DNA of 64,000 nt from contig CP133967.1 of assembly GCA_036251935.1 (NCBI GenBank), positions 1 through 64,000 of the forward strand, given 5' to 3'. Below the pieces are notes generated by a model. That model did no database searches and was not told the DNA's origin. It saw nothing but the letters and a program-made list of their open reading frames with translations. A program made the translations under genes and the position numbers. Below, one piece after another: positions 30,979 through 41,269 of this stretch; within the stretch, counting starts at the first letter, position 1; each line of letters starts with the position of its first letter. The DNA is from Orbaceae bacterium lpD04 (lineage in GTDB: Bacteria > Pseudomonadota > Gammaproteobacteria > Enterobacterales > Orbaceae).

Positions 30979-31440
30979 ATGGATATACGCAAAATAAAGA
31001 AATTGATTGAATTAGTTGAAGAATCGGGGATTTCTGAGTTAGAAATCTCGGAAGGCGAAGAGTCAGTTAGAATTAGCCGAGCTCTACCTCCAGCCGCTTA
31101 CCCAGTCCAAAATATTCATGTTGCCCAGCCTACACCTAACTTCGTTAATACAATAACAGAAACTGCGCCGATTGTAGCATCAAGTAATGATCATTGTGCA
31201 ATGACGGGTCATACTATCAAATCACCAATGGTTGGCACATTTTATCGTACCCCAAGCCCTGATTCGAAATCATTTGTAGAAGTGGGTCAAGCTGTATCAG
31301 TTGGTGATGTACTATGCATTGTTGAAGCAATGAAAATGATGAACCAAATTGAATCAGAGAAAGCAGGTATCGTTAAAGCGATTTTAGTTGAAAACGGACA
31401 ACCAGTTGAATTTGATCAACCATTATTTGTAATCGAATAA
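30979..31440 (+). CDS. accB: Biotin carboxyl carrier protein of acetyl-CoA carboxylase
   Basis: 153 residues from ATG 30979, which gives [17 protein letters not shown] as in E. coli; a GTG three codons upstream is not favoured. It carries biotin on the Lys of the EAMKMMN motif ([12 protein letters not shown]). The N-terminal helical region is followed by a Pro/Thr/Ala-rich linker (about 35-75), and then the biotinyl barrel with the thumb ([16 protein letters not shown]). It feeds AccC, 62 bp downstream, in the first step of fatty acid synthesis. Confidence 0.97.
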   Translation: MDIRKIKKLIELVEESGISELEISEGEESVRISRALPPAAYPVQNIHVAQPTPNFVNTITETAPIVASSNDHCAMTGHTIKSPMVGTFYRTPSPDSKSFVEVGQAVSVGDVLCIVEAMKMMNQIESEKAGIVKAILVENGQPVEFDQPLFVIE

Positions 31441-31502
31441 TATTGACATATTTAATATGTTTTCGGACAAAGTCTGTTTAAAAAATTCGCTTAGAGGTTA
31501 AT

Positions 31503-32849
31503 ATGCTTGATAAAATTTTAATTGCTAACCGAGGCGAAATTGCCTTGCGTATCTTAAGGGCATGTAAAGAACTTGGAATTCAAACCGTTGCAGTACATTC
31601 TACGGCTGATAAAGATCTTAAACATGTCTTACTTGCTGATGAGACAGTATGTATTGGCCCTGCTCCATCGGCTAAAAGTTATCTTAATGTTCCTGCGTTA
31701 ATTGCTGCTGCTGAAGTTACTGGCGCATCAGCTATCCACCCTGGATATGGTTTTTTATCTGAAAACGCTGATTTTGCTGAGCAAGTTGAACGTTCTGGAT
31801 TTATTTTTATAGGTCCAAAAGCAGATACTATACGCCTGATGGGAGATAAAGTTTCAGCAATTAATGCTATGAAAAAAGCAGGTGTACCCTGTGTCCCAGG
31901 TTCTGATGGATCATTGGGTAGTGATATTGAAACGAATAAAAAAATTGCTAAAAGAATTGGTTATCCTGTAATCATTAAAGCATCAGGTGGTGGCGGTGGG
32001 CGCGGTATGCGCATTGTTCGTCAAGAAAAAGATCTTGAACAGTCAATAAAAATGACAAAAATGGAAGCAAAAACCGCTTTCAATAATGACATGGTTTATA
32101 TGGAAAAATTCCTTGAGAATCCGCGTCATATTGAAATTCAGGTACTTGCTGACGGTCAAGGACAAGCTATTTATCTTGGTGAGCGTGATTGCTCGATGCA
32201 AAGACGCCACCAAAAAGTGGTCGAAGAAGCACCAGCAGTTGGCATTACACCAAAAATGCGCCAATTTATTGGTGAACGCTGTGCGAACGCATGTATTGAG
32301 ATTGGTTATCGTGGCGCTGGAACATTTGAATTTTTATTTGAAAACGGTGAATTTTACTTTATTGAAATGAATACCCGCATTCAAGTTGAACATCCTGTTA
32401 CTGAAATGATTACTGGTGTTGATCTAATTAGGGAACAAATCAGTATTGCTTCTGGTCAAGCGCTATCAATCAATCAAAAAGATGTTCATATTAAAGGCCA
32501 TGCTATCGAGTGCAGAATTAATGCCGAGGATGCAAAAACCTTTATGCCATCACCAGGTAAAATTACTCGCTTTCATGCGCCTGGCGGTTTTGGTATACGT
32601 TGGGAATCACACATCTATGCAGGTTATACCGTTCCACCACACTATGATTCAATGATTGGTAAGTTGATTGCTTATGGTGAAACACGTGAAATTGCAATTG
32701 CAAGAATGAAAAATGCACTGGCAGAACTTGTGATTGACGGAATTAAAACCAACATTGATCTACATATTGATATTATGAATGACGAAAATTTCCAAAAAGG
32801 TGGAACAAATATTCACTATTTAGAAAAGAAATTAGGCATTTACGAATAA
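31503..32849 (+). CDS. accC: Biotin carboxylase subunit of acetyl-CoA carboxylase
   Basis: 448 residues (E. coli 449). ATP-grasp enzyme that carboxylates the biotin on AccB. N-terminal [18 protein letters not shown]; glycine-rich ATP loop [14 protein letters not shown]; metal and bicarbonate site [20 protein letters not shown] with the catalytic Arg; [14 protein letters not shown]. Operon accBC as in E. coli. GAGG precedes the ATG, and a strong terminator follows the stop by about 20 bp. Confidence 0.98.
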   Translation: MLDKILIANRGEIALRILRACKELGIQTVAVHSTADKDLKHVLLADETVCIGPAPSAKSYLNVPALIAAAEVTGASAIHPGYGFLSENADFAEQVERSGFIFIGPKADTIRLMGDKVSAINAMKKAGVPCVPGSDGSLGSDIETNKKIAKRIGYPVIIKASGGGGGRGMRIVRQEKDLEQSIKMTKMEAKTAFNNDMVYMEKFLENPRHIEIQVLADGQGQAIYLGERDCSMQRRHQKVVEEAPAVGITPKMRQFIGERCANACIEIGYRGAGTFEFLFENGEFYFIEMNTRIQVEHPVTEMITGVDLIREQISIASGQALSINQKDVHIKGHAIECRINAEDAKTFMPSPGKITRFHAPGGFGIRWESHIYAGYTVPPHYDSMIGKLIAYGETREIAIARMKNALAELVIDGIKTNIDLHIDIMNDENFQKGGTNIHYLEKKLGIYE

Positions 32850-32870
32850 AATAATTTTCTTTATGTAAAC

Positions 32871-32900
32871 AAAAAAACCACCCTATTAGGTGGTTTTTTT
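32871..32900 (+). terminator. accBC terminator
   Basis: AACCACC (32876-32882), 6-base loop, GGTGGTT (32889-32895), flanked by seven A and a run of T: a canonical intrinsic terminator. Confidence 0.85.
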
Positions 32901-32908
32901 GTACTGAA

Positions 32909-32951
32909 TTTCGTTATTTTTTTGTTGTAAGCATGCAATATAATATAAAAC
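32909..32951 (+). repeat. Intergenic 43-bp repeat element, copy 2
   Basis: First 23 bases are identical to copy 1 at 11231. It lies between the accC terminator and the recN SOS box, nine bases after the terminator T-run. Confidence 0.6.
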
Positions 32952-32960
32952 AAATTTAAA

Positions 32961-32980
32961 AACTGTATTTATTTACAGTA
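32961..32980 (+). promoter_or_regulatory. LexA box of recN
   Basis: AACTGTATTTATTTACAGTA contains CTGT-N8-ACAG with an AT-rich core, the LexA consensus. It ends 10 bp before a TATACT -10 (32991-32996) and overlaps the -35 region, so LexA would block recN until DNA damage. Confidence 0.85.
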
Positions 32981-33027
32981 TTTTTATTGTTATACTTAAT
33001 GCAAATGAACTATGTATTAAAACGATT

Positions 33028-34689
33028 ATGCTAACACAATTAACGATTAATAACTTTGCTATTGTTGATAATTTAATTATTGACTTTCATACAGGTATGA
33101 CCGCGATTACCGGAGAAACGGGCGCAGGGAAATCCATATCAGTCGATGCACTGGGTTTATGTTTAGGTGCGCGTTCCGATGTTTCATTTATTCGTCATGG
33201 TAGTGAACGGATTGATATTTCTGCACATTTTCTCCTTGATGATACACCAAGTGCCTTAACTTGGTTGACTGAAAACCAGCTTGATGATCATAACGAATGT
33301 ATTTTACGTCGTGTAATTAATCATGATGGACGATCAAAAGCTTTTATTAACGGTACATCAGTACCTATTTCGCAATTAAAAGAATTAGGTCAAATGCTAA
33401 TACAAATTCATGGTCAGCATGAACATCAGCAATTGATGCGTAGTGACTATCAACAGCTGCTGCTCGATCAATATATGGACGAAAGTTCATTATTATCAAC
33501 AATGAAAATCGCTTTTAAAAAATGGAAAGTAGCAAGTGAACACTTTGCCCAGCATCAAAAATCAAAGCAAGAACGTGATGCCCATATTCAATTGCTACAG
33601 TATCAACTTAAAGAACTTAACGAATTTTCGCCTAGTGAAGGTGAATATCAACAAATAGATGAAGAGTATAAGCGATTATCAAATAGTGAGCAGTTAATTA
33701 ATCTAAGTAATCAGCTTATTGATATATTAGAAGAAAATACCGAATTTAATCTATTAAATCAATTAGGTAATGCTAAAAATACGGCTCAAGAATTAGCAGG
33801 TCTAGATCCACAATTAGTTGATGTATCAACGATGCTAGAAGATGCCGCAATTCAAATAAAAGAAGCCGGCTATGAACTACATCGTTATGTAGATAACCTT
33901 GAAATTGATCCGGCTAGAGTCATGCAACTTGAACAGCGAATATCTAAACAGATTTCATTATCACGTAAACATCATATTTCACCTGAAAACTTACCAATAT
34001 TACACCAGCAATTGCTTGATGAATTTAAACAAATTTCAAATCAAGATGAGCTTAGTGAACAGTTACAACAAGAGATAAATCAATATCATCATGAAGCACT
34101 ATCTTGCGCTAAAATATTACATACTAAACGGATAAAAGCCGCGACGGTTTTATCTAAAAAAATCTCACAAAGCATTCAAGAACTTGCTATGCCACATGGC
34201 CAGTTTTGTATCGATATTCAATACGACGAGACTAGAATAAGTGAAACAGGCGCAGATCATATCACCTATTTAGTAACAACTAATCCTGGTCAACCAATGC
34301 AGCCCATCAGTAAAGTCGCCTCTGGTGGAGAGCTATCTAGAATTGCATTAGCAATCCAAGTACTTACAGCACAAAAAATTGAGACTCCCGCTTTAATTTT
34401 TGATGAAATTGATGTTGGCATTAGTGGTGCAACAGCGGCTAAAGTCGGTAATTTACTAAGAGAATTAGGCAAATCAACGCAAGTCATAACGGTAACACAT
34501 TTACCACAAGTAGCGGGTAATGCACACCATCATTATTTTGTTGCCAAACAAACCGATGGTAAACAGACTAATACACAAATGAATGTACTAGATCAAGTGC
34601 ACCGCTTACAAGAACTCGCAAGATTGCTAGGTGGCGATAAGATCACCGAGAATACTTTAGCCAATGCAAAAGAGCTGTTAATACAATAA
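33028..34689 (+). CDS. recN: DNA repair protein RecN
   Basis: 553 residues, identical in length to E. coli RecN. An SMC-like ATPase that acts in double-strand break repair. Walker A is ITGETGAGKSISVDAL at the N-terminus; a central coiled coil (about 150-350) separates it from the C-terminal half with KVASGGELSRIALAIQ (signature) and PALIFDEIDVGISG (Walker B). It ends TLANAKELLIQ. A perfect LexA box upstream puts it in the SOS regulon. Confidence 0.97.
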   Translation: MLTQLTINNFAIVDNLIIDFHTGMTAITGETGAGKSISVDALGLCLGARSDVSFIRHGSERIDISAHFLLDDTPSALTWLTENQLDDHNECILRRVINHDGRSKAFINGTSVPISQLKELGQMLIQIHGQHEHQQLMRSDYQQLLLDQYMDESSLLSTMKIAFKKWKVASEHFAQHQKSKQERDAHIQLLQYQLKELNEFSPSEGEYQQIDEEYKRLSNSEQLINLSNQLIDILEENTEFNLLNQLGNAKNTAQELAGLDPQLVDVSTMLEDAAIQIKEAGYELHRYVDNLEIDPARVMQLEQRISKQISLSRKHHISPENLPILHQQLLDEFKQISNQDELSEQLQQEINQYHHEALSCAKILHTKRIKAATVLSKKISQSIQELAMPHGQFCIDIQYDETRISETGADHITYLVTTNPGQPMQPISKVASGGELSRIALAIQVLTAQKIETPALIFDEIDVGISGATAAKVGNLLRELGKSTQVITVTHLPQVAGNAHHHYFVAKQTDGKQTNTQMNVLDQVHRLQELARLLGGDKITENTLANAKELLIQ

Positions 34690-34827
34690 ATAATCAGTGA
34701 TATCACTTATTTAGTGTATACAAATCATTATAAAAACACTTTTGTTTGCTATTAATTGCTTAATTTAATTAATATTATAATGATTCATGGTAAAATATCA
34801 TTTATTTTTGATAAACAAGCAGGCGAG

Positions 34828-36054
34828 ATGAATTTAGCCAATAAACATATTTTACTCGGTATTTCTGGTGGAATTGCTGCTTATAAATGCCCTGAGCTGG
34901 TGCGCCAACTCAAAAAATTAGGTGCGCAAGTTCACGTTGTAATGACTGACTCGGCAAAACATTTTGTTTCTGAGTTATCACTGCAAGCTGTATCTGGTAA
35001 TAAAGTCTCTGATAATCTATTTGACTCTTCAGCTGAGTTATCGATGGGCCATATTGAACTTGCAAAATGGGCTGACTTGATTTTAATCGCACCAGCTACG
35101 GCGAATATTATTGCAAAATTAGCGCATGGCATCGCTGATGATTTACTAACAACGTTATGCCTTGCAACTAAAGCCCCTATCGCAATTGCCCCAGCAATGA
35201 ATCAACAAATGTATCAAGCTGATATTACTCAACAAAACATTACTCAGTTAGCTCATCGAGGTTTACATATTTGGGGACCAGATGAGGGTATTCAAGCGTG
35301 TGGTGATATTGGCCCGGGCCGAATGCTTGAACCACAAGTGCTTTCAAATAAAGTCGTTAATCTATTTACAAATAATCAAAAGCTAGCTAATTTAAATATT
35401 GTAATAACTGCAGGCCCAACCCAAGAGGAATTAGATCCTGTTCGTTATATTACCAATCATAGTTCAGGTAAAATGGGATTTGCAATTGCTAAGGCAGCCG
35501 CAGCTCTAGGTGCAAAAGTGACCTTAATTAGTGGCCCCGTCAATTTATCTACACCGCATAATGTTAATCGAGAAGATGTCTGTAGTGCTATCAATATGCA
35601 GCAAAAGGTACAACAGTATGCGCCGCAAGCAGATATTTTTATTGCATGTGCCGCTGTTGCTGATTACCGCGCTAAAATCGTTGCAGATCACAAAATGAAA
35701 AAACAGGATAATAATGACGAACTAACAATTACATTAGTTAAAAATCCTGATATTGTTGCTGAAGTTGCTGCAATGAAAAAAAATCGACCTTTTGTTATCG
35801 GCTTTGCTGCAGAAACTAATAATGTCGAAGAATATGCACAAAAAAAATTAGTCAGTAAAAATCTAGATATGATCTGCGCTAATGATGTATCATCGCAGAC
35901 ACAAGGCTTTAATTGCGATAATAATGCCCTCACACTCTATTGGCAATCAGGTAAATTGCTATTACCATTGATGAATAAAAGTGAGTTAGCTAAACAATTA
36001 ATTAGCGAAATAATTAAACACTATAATGAGCACCATCATGAAAAGAAAAATTGA
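34828..36054 (+). CDS. coaBC: Bifunctional phosphopantothenoylcysteine decarboxylase / phosphopantothenate-cysteine ligase
   Basis: 408 residues from ATG 34828 (AGGCGAG just upstream), matching E. coli Dfp (406). The frame is open further upstream but that stretch is not conserved. The CoaC flavoprotein half has [10 protein letters not shown], the catalytic His in [18 protein letters not shown] and the Cys in [11 protein letters not shown]. The CoaB half has [24 protein letters not shown] and [10 protein letters not shown]. Two consecutive coenzyme A steps. The 3' end overlaps dut by 17 bases, as in the E. coli dfp-dut pair. Confidence 0.95.
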   Translation: MNLANKHILLGISGGIAAYKCPELVRQLKKLGAQVHVVMTDSAKHFVSELSLQAVSGNKVSDNLFDSSAELSMGHIELAKWADLILIAPATANIIAKLAHGIADDLLTTLCLATKAPIAIAPAMNQQMYQADITQQNITQLAHRGLHIWGPDEGIQACGDIGPGRMLEPQVLSNKVVNLFTNNQKLANLNIVITAGPTQEELDPVRYITNHSSGKMGFAIAKAAAALGAKVTLISGPVNLSTPHNVNREDVCSAINMQQKVQQYAPQADIFIACAAVADYRAKIVADHKMKKQDNNDELTITLVKNPDIVAEVAAMKKNRPFVIGFAAETNNVEEYAQKKLVSKNLDMICANDVSSQTQGFNCDNNALTLYWQSGKLLLPLMNKSELAKQLISEIIKHYNEHHHEKKN

Positions 36055-36496
36055 TATAAAAGTTTTAGATAAACGCCTTGGTCAAGAATTTCCGCTACCG
36101 ACTTATGCAACCATTGGTTCTGCTGGGATCGACTTACGCGCTATGTTTGACAAAACTACTGAAATTAAACCAGGTGAAACCATTTTAACGCCAACAGGCC
36201 TTTCAATGTATATCGAAGATCCAACTTTAGCGGCATTAGTACTACCTCGCTCGGGCTTAGGATCAAAAAATGGTATTGTTTTAGGTAATTTAGTCGGTTT
36301 AATTGATTCAGACTACCAAGGTCAGCTTTTTGTACCTTTATGGAATCGTAGCCAAACGGCGTTTACTGTAGAGCCCGGCGATCGCATCGCTCAATTAATT
36401 ATTGTGCCAGTTGTACAGGCAGAATTTAATATTGTAGAAGAGTTTAATGAGTCATCTCGCGGTGAAGGTGGCTTTGGTCATTCAGGTAAAAAATAA
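36038..36496 (+). CDS. dut: dUTP diphosphatase
   Basis: 152 residues from ATG 36038 ([15 protein letters not shown], as E. coli); an ATG 12 bases upstream has no ribosome site. Trimeric dUTPase that keeps uracil out of DNA and supplies dUMP. The five family motifs are visible: [42 protein letters not shown], and the mobile C-terminal arm [11 protein letters not shown]. It overlaps the end of coaBC; slmA starts two bases after its stop. Confidence 0.96.
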   Translation: MKRKIDIKVLDKRLGQEFPLPTYATIGSAGIDLRAMFDKTTEIKPGETILTPTGLSMYIEDPTLAALVLPRSGLGSKNGIVLGNLVGLIDSDYQGQLFVPLWNRSQTAFTVEPGDRIAQLIIVPVVQAEFNIVEEFNESSRGEGGFGHSGKK

Positions 36497-36498
36497 CT

Positions 36499-37086
36499 GT
36501 GATAACTAAACGTAAAAATCGTAAAGAAGATATTTTGCAAGCATTAGCAACAATGCTTGAATCAAATGAAGGTTCTCAGCGAATTACTACGGCAAAACTA
36601 GCTGCAACAGTTGGTGTGTCCGAGGCAGCGTTATATCGTCATTTCGCAAGTAAAACAAAAATGTTTGAAAGCCTTATCATTTTTATTGAAGATATTTTGC
36701 TCTCTCGCATTAATCATATTTTACAAGATGAAAAAGAGACTGAAAATAGGCTTCGTTTAATTGTAGCCCTTATTCTTGGCTTTGCAGAAAAAAATCCAGG
36801 CTTAACTCGAATTATGACGAGTCATGCACTAATGTTTGAGCAAGAACAATTACAAGAAAGAGTAAGCCAACTCTTTGACCGAATTGAGACGCAAATTAAA
36901 CAAGTATTACGTGAAAGAAAATTACGTGAAGGCACTGCATACTCAACCGATGAGAGAATATTATCGAGTCAAATACTCGCTTTTTGCGAAGGTATGATGG
37001 CGCGCTATGTCCGTTCTGGTTTTCAATATTTACCTACAGCCGATTTCGAATTACGGTGGTCATTAATTACTAAACAATTAATTTAG
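36499..37086 (+). CDS. slmA: Nucleoid occlusion factor SlmA
   Basis: 195 residues, TetR fold. It binds specific DNA sites over most of the chromosome and disassembles FtsZ over the nucleoid. The helix-turn-helix [23 protein letters not shown] is split here as [16 protein letters not shown] and [17 protein letters not shown] start with AGGT 11 bases upstream. The C-terminal [17 protein letters not shown] dimer helix is conserved. coaBC-dut-slmA is the E. coli order. Confidence 0.95.
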   Translation: MITKRKNRKEDILQALATMLESNEGSQRITTAKLAATVGVSEAALYRHFASKTKMFESLIIFIEDILLSRINHILQDEKETENRLRLIVALILGFAEKNPGLTRIMTSHALMFEQEQLQERVSQLFDRIETQIKQVLRERKLREGTAYSTDERILSSQILAFCEGMMARYVRSGFQYLPTADFELRWSLITKQLI

Positions 37087-37136
37087 TATTTAACATCGTT
37101 GTTCTAAATTAATAACACAATTTGAGGTGGTTTAAA

Positions 37137-37958
37137 GTGACATTTTGGGAAAAAGTTATTCAATTTATTGAAAAATATGACAGTATTGTTATTGACTACT
37201 TACTTCATATTGGCTTTGCCATCATTATTTTTCTTATTGGGCGTTTTATCGCTTCTTTTGTTAGTAAGCAATTACGTAAAATACTAATTATCCGAGATGT
37301 TGAGCCGACAATTGTTAAATTTACTTCATCTTCGGCCCGCTATACCATTATGGGATTCACGTTTGTTGCCGTACTTGGTCAGCTCGGTGTTCAAACAACC
37401 TCAATTGTTGCTATAATCGGTGCAGCAGGTCTTGCTATAGGCCTTGCATTACAGGGATCTCTATCTAATTTTGCCGCAGGTGTACTGCTGATTTTATTTC
37501 GACCATTTAAAATCGGAGAATTAGTAATTATTAGTGGAATTCAAGGTAACATTGACGCAATCCAAATATTCTCGACAACTATTATTACACCTACCGGTGA
37601 AACAGTTACTATTCCAAATAGTCAAATTTTATCGACGAATATAATTAATTATACTCGACAACCAAATCGAAGAATTGATTTAACAATTGGTGTTGATTAC
37701 AGTGCTGATATTAAAGATGTCTATAAAATACTACAAGGTTCAATAGATAAAACATCTGATATTTTGACTGATCTTAGTAGAACAGTACGTTTTAACGAAT
37801 TAGGGGCTTCATCGATTAACTTTGTTATCTATGTTTGGGTAACGAATGAAAATTATAGCGCCGTAAGAACCGCGCTATTAGAAAATATTAAGCTCGATCT
37901 CGATAGTAATAATATCAATATTCCATTCCCTACGATGGAGCTAAACATTAAAAAGTAG
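37137..37958 (+). CDS. mscS: Small-conductance mechanosensitive channel, MscS family
   Basis: 273 residues from GTG 37137, chosen because GAGGTGG (37124-37130) is ideally spaced; the open frame extends to a TTG five codons earlier. Three membrane helices, the third being the glycine/alanine-rich pore helix AAGLAIGLALQGSLSNFAAG, followed by FRPFKIGELV and the cytoplasmic cage with TIPNSQILSTNIINYT. Heptameric valve that releases solutes on hypo-osmotic shock. Clearly MscS-size (E. coli 286); another short MscS paralog cannot be excluded. Confidence 0.9.
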   Translation: MTFWEKVIQFIEKYDSIVIDYLLHIGFAIIIFLIGRFIASFVSKQLRKILIIRDVEPTIVKFTSSSARYTIMGFTFVAVLGQLGVQTTSIVAIIGAAGLAIGLALQGSLSNFAAGVLLILFRPFKIGELVIISGIQGNIDAIQIFSTTIITPTGETVTIPNSQILSTNIINYTRQPNRRIDLTIGVDYSADIKDVYKILQGSIDKTSDILTDLSRTVRFNELGASSINFVIYVWVTNENYSAVRTALLENIKLDLDSNNINIPFPTMELNIKK

Positions 37959-38012
37959 TGAAATATTGATTTGAATTAGCGAAAAATATTATTGAGATAA
38001 TACCTTTAAATC

Positions 38013-38041
38013 CTTGCAAAGGTTTGTTCCTTTGCAAGTTT
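38013..38041. terminator. Hairpin between convergent mscS and cysE
   Basis: A perfect 10-bp stem, CTTGCAAAGG (38013-38022) and CCTTTGCAAG (38029-38038), with a 6-base loop. Short T-run on each strand; it probably ends both genes. Confidence 0.7.
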
Positions 38042-38046
38042 ATCAA

Positions 38047-38841
38047 TTAAAGTTCTTGATCCATATTCAAAGCCGGCTTATCACAGCCAGGGCAACCAAC
38101 AATTTTCGCAGGCACGCCAGCGGCAGTCGTATGAGCAGGAACCGGATCTAACACAACCGAACCTGCACCAATTTTAGCACCTTTACCAATCTCGATATTA
38201 CCTAAAATTGTTGCGTTTGCACCGATCATGACACCCTCACGAATTTTAGGATGCCTATCACCGTTTTCTTTACCGGTACCACCCAAAGTTACTGATTGTA
38301 AAATTGATACATCGTTTTCAATAACTACCGTTTCACCAACAACAATACCCGTTGCATGGTCAAACATAACGCCACAACCAATTTTAGCAGCAGGGTGAAT
38401 ATCGACACCGAAAACAATCGCAATTTGACTTTGTAAAAATGTAGCCAATGCTCGACGATTTTGTTTCCAAAGCCAGTGAGCAATACGGTAAGCCTGCAAG
38501 GCTAAAAATCCCTTGTAATAAAGTAATGGCGTCGAGTAATAATTCGTAGCGGGATCTCGTAGATAAACAGCCATAATATCGGTCATACTAAATTCAATGA
38601 TGGCGGGATCTGCTAGGTAAGCCTGCCTGATCACTTCTCTAATATCAATGGCAGGCATGACTTCTGTGGATAACTTATTTGCTAAAATATAACTTATTGC
38701 ACTACCTATATTATCATGATTAAGCAAAGTAGCATGAAAATAGCTCGCAAGCATCGGTTCACTTTCTATTAATAAGTAAGCTTCTTGCCGAATAGTCTGC
38801 CAAAGCTCATTAGACGCTACAAATTTTTTTACAGCATTCAC
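38047..38841 (-). CDS. cysE: Serine O-acetyltransferase
   Basis: 264 residues (E. coli 273). It makes O-acetylserine, the carbon skeleton for cysteine, and associates with CysK through its C-terminal Ile/Leu. The left-handed beta-helix has the hexapeptide series GVDIHPAAKIGCGVMFDHATGIVVG, shown by GVDIHPAAKIG and FDHATGIVVGE with the catalytic His. It is followed by GGTGKENGDRHPKI. It ends after a Cys-rich tail VGCPGCDKPALNMDQEL. Last of the minus-strand yibN-secB-gpsA-cysE cluster. Confidence 0.96.
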   Translation of the reverse strand: MNAVKKFVASNELWQTIRQEAYLLIESEPMLASYFHATLLNHDNIGSAISYILANKLSTEVMPAIDIREVIRQAYLADPAIIEFSMTDIMAVYLRDPATNYYSTPLLYYKGFLALQAYRIAHWLWKQNRRALATFLQSQIAIVFGVDIHPAAKIGCGVMFDHATGIVVGETVVIENDVSILQSVTLGGTGKENGDRHPKIREGVMIGANATILGNIEIGKGAKIGAGSVVLDPVPAHTTAAGVPAKIVGCPGCDKPALNMDQEL

Positions 38842-38877
38842 AAAAGAGCCTCCAGCTTAGATTGTAATAATAGAATA

Positions 38878-39909
38878 TTAGAAACTAGGACTTTTAAGTT
38901 CTTCTTTTTGAGCCCTACCAAGTAAAGCTTTTGCGGCTTCTTTTGGATCTTTATTACAATATAAAATTTGATAAATTTGTTCAGTTATTGGCATATCTAC
39001 ATGGTATTGCTGCGCAAGTAGCCAAACTTCTTTAGTGTTTTGGCACCCTTCAACAACTTGGCCAATAAGTGTTTTCGCCTCATCAATAGTATTATTCTGT
39101 CCGAGTAATATGCCAAATCGGCGATTACGGGATTGATTATCTGTGCAGGTTAAAACTAAGTCACCAAGCCCTGCCATCCCCATAAAAGTAGCGGGATCTG
39201 CGCCTAAAGCTTCACCTAGCCTCATCATCTCGGCAAGGCCTCGAGTGATTAACGCTGTACGAGCATTTGCACCAAATCCAAGCCCATCAGATAAGCCTGC
39301 ACCAATAGCAATAACATTTTTGACCGCACCACCAAGTTGTACGCCAATAAAATCATTGCTGCTATATACTCTAAAACTACGGCTACAATGAAAAATATTT
39401 TGTACTTCTTCTAAAAAGGTCTCATTAGTTGAAGCGACTGTCACAGCAGTAGGTAAGCCTTGTGCAACTTCTTTAGCAAATGTAGGACCAGATACGACAG
39501 CTAACGGTATGTCATTACCTAATATCGCCCTTGCTACATCCTGAAGTAAACGGCCGGTGCTCATTTCAAGACCTTTTGTTGCCCAAACAATTTTTGAATC
39601 AGGCCGTAAAAAAGGTTTAATCTTAGTGAGTACTTCTCCAAACGCATGACTTGGAACAACGATTAGCAAAGTAGGCGATGCCATTACCGCTTTTTGTAAA
39701 TCTTTTTCAACCAATAAATTATCAGGGAAAATAATATCTGGTAAAAATTTTCTATTTTGGCGATCTTGCTCTAATGCATTCATTTCAGCACTATCATGTC
39801 CCCATAAAATGGTCTGATGATTGTTGCGAGCAAGTAAAATAGCAAGCGCTGTGCCATAAGAACCAGCGCCTATTACCGTAACGGTGAAAGAACATCTTTT
39901 ATTATTCAT
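38878..39909 (-). CDS. gpsA: Glycerol-3-phosphate dehydrogenase [NAD(P)+]
   Basis: 343 residues. It makes sn-glycerol 3-phosphate for phospholipids. N-terminal Rossmann loop [18 protein letters not shown]; the NAD-site [15 protein letters not shown]; catalytic Lys in [18 protein letters not shown]; and [10 protein letters not shown]. 36 bp before cysE and 18 bp after secB, as in E. coli. Confidence 0.97.
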   Translation of the reverse strand: MNNKRCSFTVTVIGAGSYGTALAILLARNNHQTILWGHDSAEMNALEQDRQNRKFLPDIIFPDNLLVEKDLQKAVMASPTLLIVVPSHAFGEVLTKIKPFLRPDSKIVWATKGLEMSTGRLLQDVARAILGNDIPLAVVSGPTFAKEVAQGLPTAVTVASTNETFLEEVQNIFHCSRSFRVYSSNDFIGVQLGGAVKNVIAIGAGLSDGLGFGANARTALITRGLAEMMRLGEALGADPATFMGMAGLGDLVLTCTDNQSRNRRFGILLGQNNTIDEAKTLIGQVVEGCQNTKEVWLLAQQYHVDMPITEQIYQILYCNKDPKEAAKALLGRAQKEELKSPSF

Positions 39910-39927
39910 AGAGACCTGTAAAAAGAA

Positions 39928-40407
39928 TTACTGTAAATTTTCGCCACTATTTTCAGTACTATTTTGCTGCTGTTGCAAATAGTTCATAAATAGTGCGTCA
40001 AAATTTACGGGTTCTAAATTAATAGGTTGGAACGTACCTTTATTAACTAAGCTAGAGATTGTTTCACGTGCATACGGGAACAAAATATTTGGGCAAAATG
40101 CACCTAAACAGTGTTGTAACTGATTACCACTAAAGCCAACTAATGAAAAAATACCTGCTTGAGTAACTTCACAAATATAAGCGACTTCATCATTAGATTT
40201 AGTCGTTACGGTCACGCGTAAAGATACTTCATAAACATTTTCAGCGACAACCTGAGATGATGTATTAAGTTCAATATTAACTTCTGGTTTCCACTCTTTA
40301 GGGAAAATTTGTGGCACATTCGGTGTTTCAAATGATACATCTTTAATATAGACACGTTGAATTACAAAATTTGTTTCTTGTGCCTGAGTCGTATTTTGCT
40401 CTGTCAT
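39928..40407 (-). CDS. secB: Protein-export chaperone SecB
   Basis: 159 residues. A tetrameric cytosolic chaperone that keeps preproteins unfolded and hands them to SecA. Conserved [20 protein letters not shown], the SecA-contact region [39 protein letters not shown] and [15 protein letters not shown]. In E. coli grxC lies between yibN and secB; here only 14 bp separate them. Confidence 0.97.
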   Translation of the reverse strand: MTEQNTTQAQETNFVIQRVYIKDVSFETPNVPQIFPKEWKPEVNIELNTSSQVVAENVYEVSLRVTVTTKSNDEVAYICEVTQAGIFSLVGFSGNQLQHCLGAFCPNILFPYARETISSLVNKGTFQPINLEPVNFDALFMNYLQQQQNSTENSGENLQ

Positions 40408-40421
40408 AATCTTTCCTTAAT

Positions 40422-40862
40422 TTATTTTTTTACTAATGGTAAGTTTTCACCATTCCAACCAGCGATGCCATCTTTTAATGCAAAAACTTGTTCAAATCCT
40501 TGCTTAACTAGAATATCACCTGACGCATTAACTAACATTCCGTTATCATCGACTAAAATGACAGGAAATTCTTTATGTTTTTCAAGTGATTTAATGCTGC
40601 CGTTCTTAATATCAATAGGTAGAATGTTTACCGCTTCGGTAATATGCCCTTTTTTAAAATTATCAGCAGAGCGGAGATCAACAATAACGGCATTTTGCTT
40701 ATTCATCATATTAATTGTCTGAGCATTAGAGATAGTTTTAACTTTACTTAACTTACTTTTAATAGTGAGATAAATAATAACAATAAAAAGTGCAATCCAT
40801 CCTAGGCTTAAGAGTGGATGATTTTTTACAAAAGGGATGATTTCGTTAATGATAAATTCCAT
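40422..40862 (-). CDS. yibN: Membrane-anchored rhodanese-like protein YibN
   Basis: 146 residues: an N-terminal membrane helix (about 17-33) followed by a single rhodanese domain (about 45-143) with VIVDLRSADNFKKGHI. The expected active-site loop reads LVDDNG at the place where active rhodaneses have Cys, so a sulfurtransferase activity is doubtful from sequence. Upstream of secB as in E. coli and transcribed with it. Confidence 0.9.
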   Translation of the reverse strand: MEFIINEIIPFVKNHPLLSLGWIALFIVIIYLTIKSKLSKVKTISNAQTINMMNKQNAVIVDLRSADNFKKGHITEAVNILPIDIKNGSIKSLEKHKEFPVILVDDNGMLVNASGDILVKQGFEQVFALKDGIAGWNGENLPLVKK

Positions 40863-41037
40863 ATTTATACAATTACCTATTTTGATTAATTTCTTAAAAT
40901 TTATACACCGATTATAACGATTTTGTTAGCCGAAATACAGTATTGAATCGAAAAGGCGATAATTTTCGCTAAACGAAAAGTCGTAATTGGTGCTAATTAG
41001 TTAAGATTTCAAGCATTAGCTCAGTTAACATCTCGAC

Positions 41038-41054
41038 TGCATTAATTTGGTGCA
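41038..41054 (+). promoter_or_regulatory. NtrC-binding site of the glnA enhancer
   Basis: TGCATTAATTTGGTGCA has the TGCA-N9-TGCA layout and strong similarity to E. coli glnA NtrC sites (TGCACC-N5-GGTGCA type). Half-sites also occur at 40986-40993 (ATTGGTGC) and 41068-41073 (AGTGCA). It is about 165 bp upstream of the predicted start, suitable for an enhancer. Confidence 0.65.
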
Positions 41055-41186
41055 TTTCTGACATTTTAGTGCAAAAATAGAGATATCAGGCTTAGCGAAA
41101 GTTCGATGTGTATGTTTGTGGTGAACAAAAATTAGTAATGAATTGAAATATATCGATTTATTTTAAATTTTCACATAAGTAAGAAT

Positions 41187-41205
41187 TTGGCATCATTTTT
41201 GCTTA
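41187..41205 (+). promoter_or_regulatory. Sigma-54 promoter of glnA
   Basis: TTGGCATCATTTTTGCTTA has GG at 41189-41190 and GC at 41201-41202 with exactly ten bases between, the -24/-12 signature of RpoN promoters. Transcription would begin near 41213. It needs phosphorylated NtrC, whose gene is two genes downstream. Confidence 0.82.
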
Positions 41206-41269
41206 TTGTTATGTCACTGGAATAACTTCCATTATCGTTTATATTTTATCTCAATTAGGGAGAACCAAT

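Noticed and set aside
32909-32951. Repeat element as an ordinary sigma-70 promoter
   Set aside because: The TATAAT-like part at positions 31-36 is only 11 bases after TTGTTG and is not conserved in the other copies (TATAGC, TATAGG).
34756-34827. Extended N-terminus of CoaBC
   Set aside because: The extra 24 residues are not conserved in the family, and AGGCGAG lies directly before ATG 34828.
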